The translations under genes were made by a program, and so were the position numbers. A stretch of 64,000 nucleotides of DNA from Oxalobacteraceae bacterium OTU3CAMAD1 (lineage in GTDB: Bacteria; Pseudomonadota; Gammaproteobacteria; Burkholderiales; Burkholderiaceae_D), in the NCBI GenBank assembly GCA_024123915.1, contig CP099650.1:1240001-1304000 (forward strand), in the 5' to 3' direction. A model generated the notes under the pieces. It had not been told where the DNA came from. It saw only the letters and a program-made list of their open reading frames with translations, and did no database searches. Positions within the stretch are counted from its first letter, which is position 1; every line of letters starts with the position of its first letter. This document shows, piece after piece, positions 51,411 to 60,964 of this stretch.

Positions 51411-52176
51411 CCGGCACCTTCACGGTCACCGTAAGCGGTGGCGGATACTGTTTTTGGCAGTTGGGACAGAAGAAGCTGCGGCGCTTGGTCTTGCCCAGAT
51501 GGCCTTTGTGGAACGGCAGGTCGCAGCGCGGGCAGACGCGCTTGGTGTGCGCCAGCCAGTGCTGCTTGAGCACGAAGGCTTTCTTCCATTCCAGAAAATC
51601 GAAACTGTATTCGCGCGCCTGCGCCACCAGCTCGCGCAGCTTGGCCGCCGGCAGCGCGCCCACCGTCGACAGCGGATGGACGCGGATGCGGAACAGCACT
51701 TCGTTCTTGATGATGTTGCCGACGCCGGCGAAGATGTCCTGGTCGAGCAGCGCGTCGCACACGAGGGTGTCCGGCGCGGCGCGCAGCTTCTTCAGCGCGG
51801 CGGACGCCGACCAGTCGTCGGACATGACGTCGCCGCGCCAGTCGTAGTGGCTGTCGAGCTCGCCTTCTATCGTCTTGACCGAGCAGGTGTAGAAGTTCAG
51901 CTCCTCGCCATCGTCGAACTCCAGGCTCAGGCGCGGCGTCGCGTCCTTGCGCTCGTTGATGCGGTAGCTGCCGAACATCAGCAGGTGGATGCGTAGCGCC
52001 ATGTGGGGCAGCTGGATCAGGAAGTGCTTGCCCCAGCTGCGCAGGTCCAGCACCGGCTGGCCGCGCAGCGCCGCCATGTCGACACCCTTGGTGTTGCCGC
52101 TCGCTTGCACGATGGTTTTACCGATGAAGCCGGCCGTCTGCTCGCGCATGATGACGATCGATGGTCCTTCGGGCAT
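51352..52176 (-). CDS. Fpg/Nei-family DNA glycosylase (endonuclease VIII-like)
   Basis: The 274-residue repair enzyme begins MPEGPS, giving the N-terminal Pro nucleophile and Glu of the family. The middle has QDIFAGVGNIIKNEVLFRIRVHP, the helix-two-turn-helix, and the C-terminal zinc finger is CPRCDLPFHKGHLGKTKRRSFFCPNCQ (four Cys). The enzyme removes oxidised bases and cuts the DNA backbone. After the finger it has a 35-residue Pro/Ser/Lys tail, part of which is antisense to the GntP gene. It lies on the minus strand, converging with GntP. Confidence 0.94.
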   Translation of the reverse strand: MPEGPSIVIMREQTAGFIGKTIVQASGNTKGVDMAALRGQPVLDLRSWGKHFLIQLPHMALRIHLLMFGSYRINERKDATPRLSLEFDDGEELNFYTCSVKTIEGELDSHYDWRGDVMSDDWSASAALKKLRAAPDTLVCDALLDQDIFAGVGNIIKNEVLFRIRVHPLSTVGALPAAKLRELVAQAREYSFDFLEWKKAFVLKQHWLAHTKRVCPRCDLPFHKGHLGKTKRRSFFCPNCQKQYPPPLTVTVKVPAKPARSNSKPRSQRTPPPS

Positions 52177-52251
52177 GGAATACTCCGGTCGTGTTGGAAG
52201 GATCAGTTTGCGCCGGCCGGTCCTTGCTTACTGTTCGACGGTTCACTTAGC

Positions 52252-52313
52252 AACCCGCACGGCGCTCAGCCTGGGGTCGTACCCGGTGGGGTACGACCCC
52301 GCCGTACCGGGTT
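52252..52313. repeat. palindromic intergenic repeat, family B, copy 3 (diverged)
   Basis: AACCCGCACGGCGC at the left, a core GGGGTCGTACCC-GGTG-GGGTACGACCCC, and GGTACGGC-like right end (CCGTACCGGGTTT). The core hairpin is perfect and the left end equals copy 1; the right end differs. Confidence 0.82.
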
Positions 52314-52374
52314 TGTTTGCCGTACTTGTGGTTTCATGGCAGTATTGCCGATCTGTTTGCCATGGAGGTTTACC

Positions 52375-54033
52375 TTGAAACACACGCTGCTCATTACTGC
52401 CTTGCTTGCCGCCGGTCTGGCGCAGGCCGCCGCCGGTCCCGAATTCAGCCCGCAGAAATTGTCGCAAGACGTCAAGGTGCTCGCGTCCGACGAATTCGAG
52501 GGCCGGGGGCCGAACACCGCCGGCGAAACCAAGACCGTCAACTATCTGATCGAGCAATTCAAGGCGGCCGGCATGCAGCCGGGCGGCGATCCGGTCAAAG
52601 GCAAGAAAGGCGAGCGCAGCTGGACGCAGGACGTGCCGCTGGGCCGTTTCGAGATCAAGGGCCCGGTCAAGCTGTCGGTCAAGGACGCCAAGGGCAGCCA
52701 GGAACTGAAGCAGGGCGACGACCTGGCCGTGCGCGCCTCGATGAGCGGCGCCAAGATGGTCGACTTCAAGAACGCGCCGCTGGTGTTCGTCGGCTACGGC
52801 GTGACCGCGCCGGAGCGCAAGTGGGACGACTTCAAGGGCGTGGACCTGAAGGGCAAGCTGGCGGTGGTGCTGATCAACGATCCCGATTTCGAGACCGGCG
52901 AGGGCGAGTTTGGCGGCAAGGCCATGACCTACTATGGCCGCTGGACCTACAAGTATGAGGAGATGGCCAAGCGCGGCGCGCTCGGCACCATCATCGTGCA
53001 CGAGACGGCGCCGGCGTCGTATGGGTGGCCGACGGTCAAGAATTCCAACACCAACGTGATGTACGACATCGTGCGCAAGAAGCCGTCCGAGGCGCACGCG
53101 CCGATGGAGGCCTGGATACAGCGCGATCTGGCGGTCGACCTGTTCAAGCGCGGCGGCCAGGATTTCGAGGCGCTTAAGAAACTGGCGCAGACGCGCGACT
53201 TCAAACCGGTGCAGCTGAAGGACGTGACCTTGTCGGCAAACTACGCGGTCGACGCGCAGGTGATCACGTCTAAAAACGTGGCCGCCCGCATGGTCGGCGC
53301 CAGCAAGCCAGACGAGACCGTGATCTACAGCGGCCACTGGGACCACCTTGGTGTCGGCTTGCCGAACGCCAAAGGCGACAAGATCTACAACGGCGCGGTC
53401 GACAACGGCACCGGCCTGGCCGCGCTGCTGGAACTGGCGCGCGCCTACGGCAAGGCGCCGGCGCCCGCGCGCAGCGTGCTATTCCTGGCCGTGACGGCCG
53501 AGGAGAAGGGCTTGCTGGGCTCGGAATACTACGCGCAGAATCCGTTGTACCCGCTGGCGCAGACGGTCGGGGTGATCAATATGGACGCGTTGAGCCCGCA
53601 GGGCGTGTCGCGCAACTTCACCATCTCCGGCAGCGCAAAGGTCGAGCTGCTCGACCAGTTGATCGCCAAGGCCAAGGAATGGAACCTGGTCTACTCGGCC
53701 GATCCGAAACCGGAGGCGGGCTACTTCTTCCGCTCCGACCACTTCCCGTTCGCCAAGCGCGGCGTGCCGGCCATTTCCTATGGCTCGGGCAATGATTTCG
53801 TCGACGGTGGGCTGCGGGCCGGCAAGCAGGCCGAGGAGAGCTACACCACCAACAACTACCACCAGCCGTCGGACGAGTGGAGCGCGGACTGGTCGTTCAA
53901 GGGCATGGCGCACGACCTGGGGATGCTGTACTCGCTGGGCCGCGACCTGGCCGAGTCGAAGGCTTGGCCGAACTGGGCGCCGGACGCCGAGTTCCGCGCC
54001 GCCCGCGACAAGACGGAGGCGAAGCGTAAATAG
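52375..54033 (+). CDS. secreted M28-family metallopeptidase
   Basis: The 552-residue protein has a signal peptide directly after a TTG start (KHTLLITALLAAGLAQAAA) with ATGGAGG eight bases upstream; an in-frame ATG at 52336 would place 13 extra residues before the hydrophobic core. A PA-type domain lies in the middle (about residues 100-260) and the di-zinc M28 core follows: YSGHWDHLG (His), NGAVDNGTG (Asp), VTAEEKGLLGSEYY (Glu-Glu), NMDAL (Asp) and a late His. It trims N-terminal residues of peptides outside the cytoplasm. The M16 gene follows 94 bases later and may be cotranscribed. Confidence 0.93.
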   Translation: MKHTLLITALLAAGLAQAAAGPEFSPQKLSQDVKVLASDEFEGRGPNTAGETKTVNYLIEQFKAAGMQPGGDPVKGKKGERSWTQDVPLGRFEIKGPVKLSVKDAKGSQELKQGDDLAVRASMSGAKMVDFKNAPLVFVGYGVTAPERKWDDFKGVDLKGKLAVVLINDPDFETGEGEFGGKAMTYYGRWTYKYEEMAKRGALGTIIVHETAPASYGWPTVKNSNTNVMYDIVRKKPSEAHAPMEAWIQRDLAVDLFKRGGQDFEALKKLAQTRDFKPVQLKDVTLSANYAVDAQVITSKNVAARMVGASKPDETVIYSGHWDHLGVGLPNAKGDKIYNGAVDNGTGLAALLELARAYGKAPAPARSVLFLAVTAEEKGLLGSEYYAQNPLYPLAQTVGVINMDALSPQGVSRNFTISGSAKVELLDQLIAKAKEWNLVYSADPKPEAGYFFRSDHFPFAKRGVPAISYGSGNDFVDGGLRAGKQAEESYTTNNYHQPSDEWSADWSFKGMAHDLGMLYSLGRDLAESKAWPNWAPDAEFRAARDKTEAKRK

Positions 54034-54127
54034 TTTTATGTTTAACTAAAATGCAATAAAATGGTTGCGCGCCGGCCAGAGTGCCGGCGCGCTTTTGCAG
54101 GTCCATTCCCAACCAGGAGCTCACCGC

Positions 54128-56920
54128 ATGACCATGTCCATCCGCCGTACCACGATCGCGGCGTCCGTCGCCATGTCCGTCGCCCTGCTTGCCGCTAGCG
54201 CAGTGCAAGCCGCCGAAGCCGCCAAGCCGGCCGCGACCAAATCGGCCAGGTCCGACATCGCCATTCCCGATATTCCGTACACCAAGTTCGTGCTGAAAAA
54301 CGGCCTGACCCTGCTGGTCCACGAGGACCACAAGACGCCGGTGGTGGCCGTCAACACCTGGTACCACGTCGGCTCCAAGAACGAGAAGCCCGGCAAGACC
54401 GGCTTCGCCCACCTGTTCGAACACCTGATGTTCAGCGGCAGCGATAATTTCAACAAGACCTACATCAACGCCATGCAGCAGATCGGCGCGACCGACCTGA
54501 ACGGCACCACCAATCCCGACCGCACCAACTACTTCCAGAACGTGCCGACCTCGATGCTGGACTTCGCGCTGTTCGCCGAGAGCGACCGCATGGGCCATCT
54601 GCTCGGCGTGCTCGACAAGAAAAAGCTGGACCTGCAGCGCGGCGTCGTGCAAAACGAAAAGCGCCAGGGCGAGAACCAGCCGTACGGCGTGACGCGCCAG
54701 CTGCTGACCGAGAACACCTGGCCGGCCGGCCATCCGTATTCGTGGACGACGATCGGTTCGATGTCCGACCTCGACGCGGCCTCGATGACCGACGTGCAGG
54801 AATGGTTCAAGGCCAACTACGGTCCGAACAACGTGGTGCTGGTACTGGCCGGCGACATCACGCCGGAACAGGCGCGCGAGAAGGTCGAGAAGTACTACGG
54901 CGACATTCCGGCCGGCCCGCCGCTGGCCAAACATAAAGAATGGATCGCCAAGCGCACCGGCACCCATCGCGGAACGGTCGAGGACCGGGTGCCGCAGGGC
55001 CGCATCTACCGTGTGTGGAACGTGCCCGGCGCGCACACCGCGACCGAACCGCTGCTCGACCTGGCCGCGCAGGTGCTGGGCGGCGGCAAGACGTCACGCT
55101 TCTACAAGCGCCTGGTCTACAAGGACCAGCTGGCGAGCGACGCCAGCGCCGGCAACAACAGCTCCGAAATCGCCGGCCAGTTTTATGCCGTGCTGACCGC
55201 GCGCCCCGGCGCCGATGTGGCCAAGATGGAAGCGATCGCCGACGAGGAATTGCGCGCGCTGATGAAGTCCGGCCCGACTGCCGCCGAGCTGGAGATCGCC
55301 AAGACGGCCATCCTGGCTTCCTACACCCGCATCGTCGAGCGTGTCGGCGGCTTCGGCGGCAAGAGCGATTTGCTGGCAAGCTGCACCACCTACACCGGCA
55401 ATCCGGACTGCTACAAGGAATATCTGGCGGCCGTGAAGGCGGCCACGCCGGCGCAGGTCAAGCAGGCGATGAACGCGTGGCTGGACGATGGCGATTACGT
55501 GCTCGAAGTCAAACCGTTCGCGACCAATTTCGCCACCACCGCCAAGCTGGACCGCAGCAAGCCGCCCGCGCTGGGCAAGGCCGAATCGCTGAACCTGCCG
55601 CCTATGCAAAAGGCCACCTTATCGAACGGCCTGAAGGTGGTCCTGGCCGAACGGCACGCGGCGCCGGTGGTCAACTTCTCGATGATGGTCGATGCCGGTT
55701 ACGCGTCCGACTCGCAGGAGTTGCCGGGACTGGCGAGCCTGGCGACCAACATGCTCGACGAAGGCACGGCCACGCGCAGCGCGGCCAAGATCAGCGAGGA
55801 ATTCGAATCGCTGGGCGCCAACTTCTCCGTCAGCACCAATCTGGACGGCGCCTCCGTGCAGCTCAACGCGCTCAAGGCGACGATGCCGAAGGCGCTGGAC
55901 GTCTACGCCGACGTGCTGTTGCGTCCGGCCTTCGCGCAGAACGAGCTGGACCGCTTGAAGAAGGATCAGCTGGCCGCGATCCAGCGTGAAAAAGCCAATC
56001 CGTCGACGATGGCCTTGCGCGTGATTCCGTCGCTGGTGTACGGCAAGGGCCACGCCTATTCGCTGCCGCTGACCGGCAGCGGCACGGAGGCGTCCGTCGC
56101 CCGCATCGGCCGCGACGACCTGGCCAAATATCACCAGGCCTGGTTCAAGCCGAACAACGCGACCTTGCTGGTGGTGGGCGACACCACCTTGGCCGAGATC
56201 ACGCCGCTGCTGGAAAAAGCGTTCGGCGGCTGGAAGGCCGGCGAGACGCCGAAAAAGAACATCGCCCAGGTGGCGCCGCTCGACAAGCCGGTGGTCTACC
56301 TGATGGACAAGCCGGGCGCGCTGCAAAGCGTGATCTACGGCGTGCAGCTGGCGCCGCCGCGCAACTCGCCGGACGCGGTGCAGCTTGGCGTGGTGAACAA
56401 CATCTTCGGTGGCAACTTCGGCTCGCGCATCAATATGAACCTGCGCGAGGACAAGCACTGGTCGTACGGCGTGCGCTCCAGCCTGTCGCCGGCGCTGGGC
56501 CAGCGTCTGTACATGAGCACGTCGCCGGTGCAGAGCGACAAGACCAAGGAGGCGCTGCAGGAACTGGTGCGCGAATATGGCGATATCGCCGGCGCCAAGC
56601 CGATCACCGCCGCCGAACTGGGCGAGGCCAAGAGCAACGAAACCCTCGCGCTGCCGGGCTCGTTTGAAACGGCTGGCCAGCTGGCCGGCGCCTACAGCAC
56701 CATCCTGCAGTACAAGCTGCCGGAGACCTACTACAACACCTTCACCGACACGGTGCTGGCGATGACGCCGGAGCAAGCCAACGCGCTGGCCGCGCGCACC
56801 ATCGCGCCGGGCAAGCTGGTGTGGGTGGTGGTGGGCGACATGAGCAAGGTCGAGAGCGGCGTGCGCGAGCTCAAGCTGGGCGAAGTGCGCAAGATCGACG
56901 CCGACGGCAATCCATTGTAA
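54128..56920 (+). CDS. secreted M16-family zinc peptidase (two-domain)
   Basis: The 930-residue protein has a signal peptide (to about residue 27) and two M16 units in one chain. The first carries the inverted zinc motif HLFEH (residues 95-99) and the distal Glu region (LQRGVVQNEKRQ). The second (from about residue 500) has AGYASDSQELPGLASLATNML in the same place but no HxxEH, so it is the inactive partner that closes the chamber. The family degrades short unstructured peptides in the periplasm. ATG 54128 follows AGGAG; a second ATG is two codons on. A terminator follows the gene. Confidence 0.95.
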   Translation: MTMSIRRTTIAASVAMSVALLAASAVQAAEAAKPAATKSARSDIAIPDIPYTKFVLKNGLTLLVHEDHKTPVVAVNTWYHVGSKNEKPGKTGFAHLFEHLMFSGSDNFNKTYINAMQQIGATDLNGTTNPDRTNYFQNVPTSMLDFALFAESDRMGHLLGVLDKKKLDLQRGVVQNEKRQGENQPYGVTRQLLTENTWPAGHPYSWTTIGSMSDLDAASMTDVQEWFKANYGPNNVVLVLAGDITPEQAREKVEKYYGDIPAGPPLAKHKEWIAKRTGTHRGTVEDRVPQGRIYRVWNVPGAHTATEPLLDLAAQVLGGGKTSRFYKRLVYKDQLASDASAGNNSSEIAGQFYAVLTARPGADVAKMEAIADEELRALMKSGPTAAELEIAKTAILASYTRIVERVGGFGGKSDLLASCTTYTGNPDCYKEYLAAVKAATPAQVKQAMNAWLDDGDYVLEVKPFATNFATTAKLDRSKPPALGKAESLNLPPMQKATLSNGLKVVLAERHAAPVVNFSMMVDAGYASDSQELPGLASLATNMLDEGTATRSAAKISEEFESLGANFSVSTNLDGASVQLNALKATMPKALDVYADVLLRPAFAQNELDRLKKDQLAAIQREKANPSTMALRVIPSLVYGKGHAYSLPLTGSGTEASVARIGRDDLAKYHQAWFKPNNATLLVVGDTTLAEITPLLEKAFGGWKAGETPKKNIAQVAPLDKPVVYLMDKPGALQSVIYGVQLAPPRNSPDAVQLGVVNNIFGGNFGSRINMNLREDKHWSYGVRSSLSPALGQRLYMSTSPVQSDKTKEALQELVREYGDIAGAKPITAAELGEAKSNETLALPGSFETAGQLAGAYSTILQYKLPETYYNTFTDTVLAMTPEQANALAARTIAPGKLVWVVVGDMSKVESGVRELKLGEVRKIDADGNPL

Positions 56921-56937
56921 TCACGCCGGGAGTCGCA

Positions 56938-56977
56938 AAAATCCCCGCCCGCTTGAAGCCGGCGGGGATTTTTTTTG
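56938..56977 (+). terminator. terminator after the M16 gene
   Basis: AATCCCCGCC and GGCGGGGATT pair around an eleven-base loop, followed by eight T residues. Confidence 0.93.
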
Positions 56978-57002
56978 TCGGGGAGAGATTCCGCCAATAA
57001 AC

Positions 57003-57038
57003 CACGTAGGGCGGATTAGCGAAGCGTAATCCGCCATG
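57003..57038. repeat. palindromic intergenic repeat, family A, copy 4 (half element)
   Basis: CACGTAGGGCGGATTAGCGA followed by AGCGTAATCCGCCATG equals the left half of copy 1. It lies in the gap between two converging genes. Confidence 0.85.
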
Positions 57039-57074
57039 TATGAGCCGCCACCGCAGCGTTTATCAGCCGCATTG

Positions 57075-57482
57075 TCAGCGGGCAAGCTCCGCAGCCTGCT
57101 CCGGTTGATAGACCACCTCAAGAATGCGCACCCGCACCAGTTGCCCGTCCGGACGCGGCCAATCGATGGCGTCGCCCACGGACAGGCCCAGTAGCGCGCT
57201 GCCGATCGGCGTGAGGATCGAGATCGCATCGGCGGTGTTGGCCAAGTCTCGCGGATACACCAAGGTCAGGCGCAGTTCCTCGCGCGGCGCGTCGATCTGG
57301 AAGCGCACGGTCGAGTTCATGGTGACGACGCCGGCCGGCATTTCCTGCGGCGCGACGATCTCGGCGCGGCCAAGCTCCTCCAGCAGTCCCTCGTGCGCGG
57401 CGGCCTCGGCGGGCGGCAGGGCGTCGAGCAGGATTTCGAGCCGTTCGGCGTCGAGCGATGAAACAATGATTTTTGGTTGCAT
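57075..57482 (-). CDS. rnk: nucleoside diphosphate kinase regulator Rnk-like protein
   Basis: The 135-residue protein has an N-terminal helical part (SSLDAERLEILLDALPP) and the C-terminal FKBP-like domain of GreA/Rnk proteins (VTMNSTVRFQIDAP, RLTLVYPRDLA, ISILTPIGSALLGLSVGDAIDWPRPDG). Rnk proteins bind RNA polymerase and influence nucleotide pools. Length and domain order fit Rnk rather than GreA, which has a coiled-coil N-terminus. The ATG at 57482 is preceded by GGAGC. Confidence 0.9.
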   Translation of the reverse strand: MQPKIIVSSLDAERLEILLDALPPAEAAAHEGLLEELGRAEIVAPQEMPAGVVTMNSTVRFQIDAPREELRLTLVYPRDLANTADAISILTPIGSALLGLSVGDAIDWPRPDGQLVRVRILEVVYQPEQAAELAR

Positions 57483-57811
57483 GATGATAGCTCCAGATAA
57501 ATGGTCGCAGTAAAGCGGGGGTGCGACGAACATGGCAAAGCCGCGTGCGATCGCGTGTCAGATTGTTACTGTGGGGTGGCTCGGCAGTGCGAAGAAGACC
57601 GGGTGGTCTCTCGGGCGCTTACCGAGCCCGGGAAAGGCCGGCTGAGTGTCGCGCCGTTGGGGCGGCCGCAGGCGATACTCCCTCGTTCAGGGACGAACAA
57701 TGATTCTTCGCGGGAATGCGGAACATGTTCATGAGGAAATCAGTATCGAAGGTGCCTGGAACCAGTATAACCCATGGCCCCGCAGCGCACCGGCCGCCTG
57801 GAATCGCCGTC

Positions 57812-58711
57812 TCAAGGAGCCGTCCCGGCGGTGCCGGATTGCCAGCCGCGCAGCTTGCGGATCGCTTCTTCCTTGAATTTGGCTTCGATCTCGATATACG
57901 GCGCGTGGACATAGCAGGCCGGCATCACATCGATCAAATCGGCGTGCTGGCGGTCGTTGAAGCCGTCGCGGCCGTTGGAGATGTGGACCAGTTGCTGCGC
58001 CGGGTCGGCCCAGGTGGCGCGCGCCTTCGTCAGCATCTCGGCCACGCTCGGATCGTCGTAGCTGGGCAGCCGTTCGTGCACGATGTGATGATGCGCATCG
58101 AACACCATCGGCACGCCGCTGCGCAGGCAAATGTCGTGGATCTCGGCGGCGCTGTATGCGTACTCGTCGTTTTCCAGTCCGAGCCGCAGCCGAATCGCGT
58201 CCGGCAGCGCGGCGATGCGCTCGACCAGCGCGTCGGCCCGGCCCGCCTTGCCGCCGTGGATCTCCAGCAGCGCCCACGGCGAGCGCGGCTGTTGCAGCAG
58301 ATCCATGATGTCCGCGTGCATCTGCAGGATCTTGACGCTGTTGGCGACCACGCCGGCCGAGTCCGAGCTGAGGACGACGAACTGATCGGGATGCATGACC
58401 AGCCGGATGCCGCGCTCGGTCGCGTAGCGCCCCGAGGCTGCCAACGCATCGCTCAAAGGGCGTAGTGTTTCGCGCCCGACATCCTCGTCGGCAAAGGGGA
58501 AGATCGAGGACAGGATGCGGTAGAGGGAAATCGATTCGCGCTCGCAGTAGCGCAACGCCTTGTCGAAGGTTTGAATGTTGTCCCGGTAAATCTCGTCGAG
58601 CAGCTTGCGCTGCCCGTCCGGCGACAATTCCAGCAAGCGCTTGCGCGTGACCATGCGGTAACGTACGTCTTTCGACTGGGTGATGCAGACAAGTCCGAGT
58701 TGAGGGCGCAT
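57812..58711 (-). CDS. uvsE: UV damage endonuclease UvsE/UVDE
   Basis: The 299-residue protein shows the TIM-barrel of UVDE: QLGLVCITQ at the start, RLVMHPDQFVVLSS, LLEIHGGKAGRADALV, LENDEYAYSAAE and VFDAHHHIVHER, which provide the metal-binding His, Glu and Asp residues. The enzyme nicks DNA just 5' of UV photoproducts and some other lesions, an alternative to UvrABC repair. It lies downstream of the S9 peptidase on the same strand, but 74 bases apart and without functional link. The nearby Nei gene is another repair enzyme but unlinked. Confidence 0.94.
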   Translation of the reverse strand: MRPQLGLVCITQSKDVRYRMVTRKRLLELSPDGQRKLLDEIYRDNIQTFDKALRYCERESISLYRILSSIFPFADEDVGRETLRPLSDALAASGRYATERGIRLVMHPDQFVVLSSDSAGVVANSVKILQMHADIMDLLQQPRSPWALLEIHGGKAGRADALVERIAALPDAIRLRLGLENDEYAYSAAEIHDICLRSGVPMVFDAHHHIVHERLPSYDDPSVAEMLTKARATWADPAQQLVHISNGRDGFNDRQHADLIDVMPACYVHAPYIEIEAKFKEEAIRKLRGWQSGTAGTAP

Positions 58712-58785
58712 GGTCGTGCTCCTTGGCGCTGGCCGCCAGCGTATCGCGAGTTTAGCAGCGACGCGCCGGCGGCCGCGCCACGTTG

Positions 58786-60816
58786 CTACTCCAGCGCCTC
58801 TTTCAACCCCGGCGCGAACTCGGCGCCGTGCTTGACTTGCGCGGTCGACGTCTTGAGCGCCTTGCCGATCGGCTCGGCGCGCCCGCTCAGGCACTTGGCC
58901 AGGAAGTTCTCGGTCACCGCGTTGAAGGCGATGTTGTTGACCGGGCGCGCGAAGCCGTGGCCTTCGTCCGGGAACACCACGTAGGTGACCGGAATGTTCT
59001 TGGCCGCCATCGCCTCGACGATCTGGTCCGACTCGGCGATGTTGACGCGCGGATCGTTGGCGCCCTGGCCGATCAGCAGTGGCCGCTGGATATTGGCGGC
59101 GAAGTTGAGCGGCGAGCGTTCCTTCAGCAGCGCCTTGCCTTCCTCGGTGGTCGGGTCGCCCATGCGCTTGTAGAATTGCTGTTTGCCCGCTTCCCAGTAC
59201 GGCGGGATCGTCTTGAGCAAGGTGAACAGGTTGGACGGGCCGACGATGTCGACTCCGCACGCGAACGTGGTGGGCGTGAACGCCAGTCCGGCCAGGGTCG
59301 CGTAGCCGCCGTAGGAGCCGCCCATGATGGCGACCTTGTCGGCGGTGGTGACGCCGCTCTTGACGGCCCAGTCGACCGCGTCGATCAGGTCGTCGTGCAT
59401 CTTGCGGCCCCATTGCAGGTCGCCGGCCGAAATGAATTTCTTGCCGAAGCCTGTCGAGCCGCGGAAGTTCACCGACAGCACCGCGTAGCCGCGGTTGGCG
59501 AGCCACTGGTGGTAGCCGTTGTAGCCGTAGCCGTCGCGCGCCCACGGGCCGCCGTGCACCAGCAGCACCATTGGCGCCGGCTTGGCCGGTTTGCCCGCGT
59601 CGTTGGCGTTGGCCGATTTCGGCAGGGTCAGGTAGGACACCAGGGTCAGGCCGTCGCGCGACTTGATCTCCTGCGGATACATCTGCGCCAGCGGCGCACC
59701 CTCCAGCTCCGGACGCGTCACGTACAACTTGGTCAGGCGCTTGCCCTTGCGCTCGTACAGCCAGGTGGCCGGCGGCGCCGTGACGGAATCGACAGTCACC
59801 AGCCATTTGTCGTCGGCCTCGGTGCGCGTGCCCACGGTGAACTGGCCCTTGATGTTCTTCTTCAGGAAGTCGAGATCGGCTTTGAGGGCCGGTGTCAGCG
59901 CCACGTATTCCTGCTTGAGGTAGTCGACGCTGTAGGCCTGGGCCGCGCCGGTTTTCGGATCGTACAGGGCGTTGGCGATATCGGCCCTTGCGTCCTGCGC
60001 GACGATCGTGGTCTTGCCGGTGGCGACATCCTGCGCCACCAGCGCAGAGGTATTGCGGCCGCGCGAATCGGTCCAGTACAGCGTCTTGCCGTCGGCGGTG
60101 AAGGTCAGCGGCGCGGTGGTCTGCGAATCGTCCAGGCCGACATCGGCCAGCGGCTCGCCATCGGGCTTGCCGTCCTTGAGGCGGAGATAGGTGGTGCCGC
60201 CGTCCGGGCGCGCTTTCTCGGCCACGCGCAGGTTCAGCTGCTCGTCGGCCAGGAAGCCCGCGTAGCCGTCGTTTTGCAGCAGCAAGGTCAGTTTGCCGGT
60301 GGCCAGCTCCAGGCTGTAGACGTCATGCCAGCGCGCATCGCGGTTGTTCAAGCCGATCAGCACGCGGTCCTTGACCTTGTTGCTGTAGGCGATGGGCCGC
60401 ACGCGGGTCTTTTCGAACGGCGTGAGGCTGGTTTGCTTGCCGCTGACGACATCGACGCCATACAGCAGGAAATTCTCGTCGCCGCCCTTGTCCTGGATGA
60501 ACATCAATTGCTTGGAATCGGGCGACCAGATGGCGGTGCGGATGGGCCGCGTTTTCTCCTCGGTCAGCGCGCGGGCTTTGGCCGGATCGGCGGCCGGCGC
60601 CACCCACACGTTGAGCACGCCGTCGCGCGGCGCCATCCACGACAGCCACTTGCCGTCCGGGCTGAGGCGCCCGCCGGTTTTGCTGGGATTGCCGAAGATC
60701 TTGGCGCGCTCGATCAGCGGCACGTCCGGCGCGGGCGCGTCGGATTGTGCCGGGGACTGGGCGTGGACCGGCAGCATGGTGGCGAGCACGGCGGCGGACA
60801 GCAGGTAGCGCTTCAT
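58786..60816 (-). CDS. S9-family prolyl oligopeptidase-type peptidase
   Basis: The 676-residue exported enzyme has a signal peptide (to about residue 20, MLPVHAQ), a propeller (GRLSPDGKWLSWMAPRDG, WSPDSKQLMFIQDK, FTADGKTLYWTDS) and an alpha/beta-hydrolase domain with nucleophile Ser501 in MGGSYGGYATL; GANDPRVNIAES and DEGHGFARP hold Asp and His. It belongs to the acylaminoacyl-peptidase/DPP-like S9C group. It is the third S9 enzyme in the window; they share layout but little direct similarity, so they are old paralogues. Confidence 0.94.
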   Translation of the reverse strand: MKRYLLSAAVLATMLPVHAQSPAQSDAPAPDVPLIERAKIFGNPSKTGGRLSPDGKWLSWMAPRDGVLNVWVAPAADPAKARALTEEKTRPIRTAIWSPDSKQLMFIQDKGGDENFLLYGVDVVSGKQTSLTPFEKTRVRPIAYSNKVKDRVLIGLNNRDARWHDVYSLELATGKLTLLLQNDGYAGFLADEQLNLRVAEKARPDGGTTYLRLKDGKPDGEPLADVGLDDSQTTAPLTFTADGKTLYWTDSRGRNTSALVAQDVATGKTTIVAQDARADIANALYDPKTGAAQAYSVDYLKQEYVALTPALKADLDFLKKNIKGQFTVGTRTEADDKWLVTVDSVTAPPATWLYERKGKRLTKLYVTRPELEGAPLAQMYPQEIKSRDGLTLVSYLTLPKSANANDAGKPAKPAPMVLLVHGGPWARDGYGYNGYHQWLANRGYAVLSVNFRGSTGFGKKFISAGDLQWGRKMHDDLIDAVDWAVKSGVTTADKVAIMGGSYGGYATLAGLAFTPTTFACGVDIVGPSNLFTLLKTIPPYWEAGKQQFYKRMGDPTTEEGKALLKERSPLNFAANIQRPLLIGQGANDPRVNIAESDQIVEAMAAKNIPVTYVVFPDEGHGFARPVNNIAFNAVTENFLAKCLSGRAEPIGKALKTSTAQVKHGAEFAPGLKEALE

Positions 60817-60964
60817 ATGGACCTCATCGTTGTGGAAAGAATGAAAAAATCACAAGACGATGATAGACCAAGACGGAGTTGCAAGGTTGACCATGCGACA
60901 GGCCGCGCGATCCGCGGTATGGATGGGCTTTTGCAGGCGGGGATCGTACCCCTCGTGTTAGCCG

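Noticed and set aside
60820..60964. RES-domain toxin remnant downstream of the broken antitoxin
   Set aside because: All three minus-strand frames were read and none shows a convincing RES motif.
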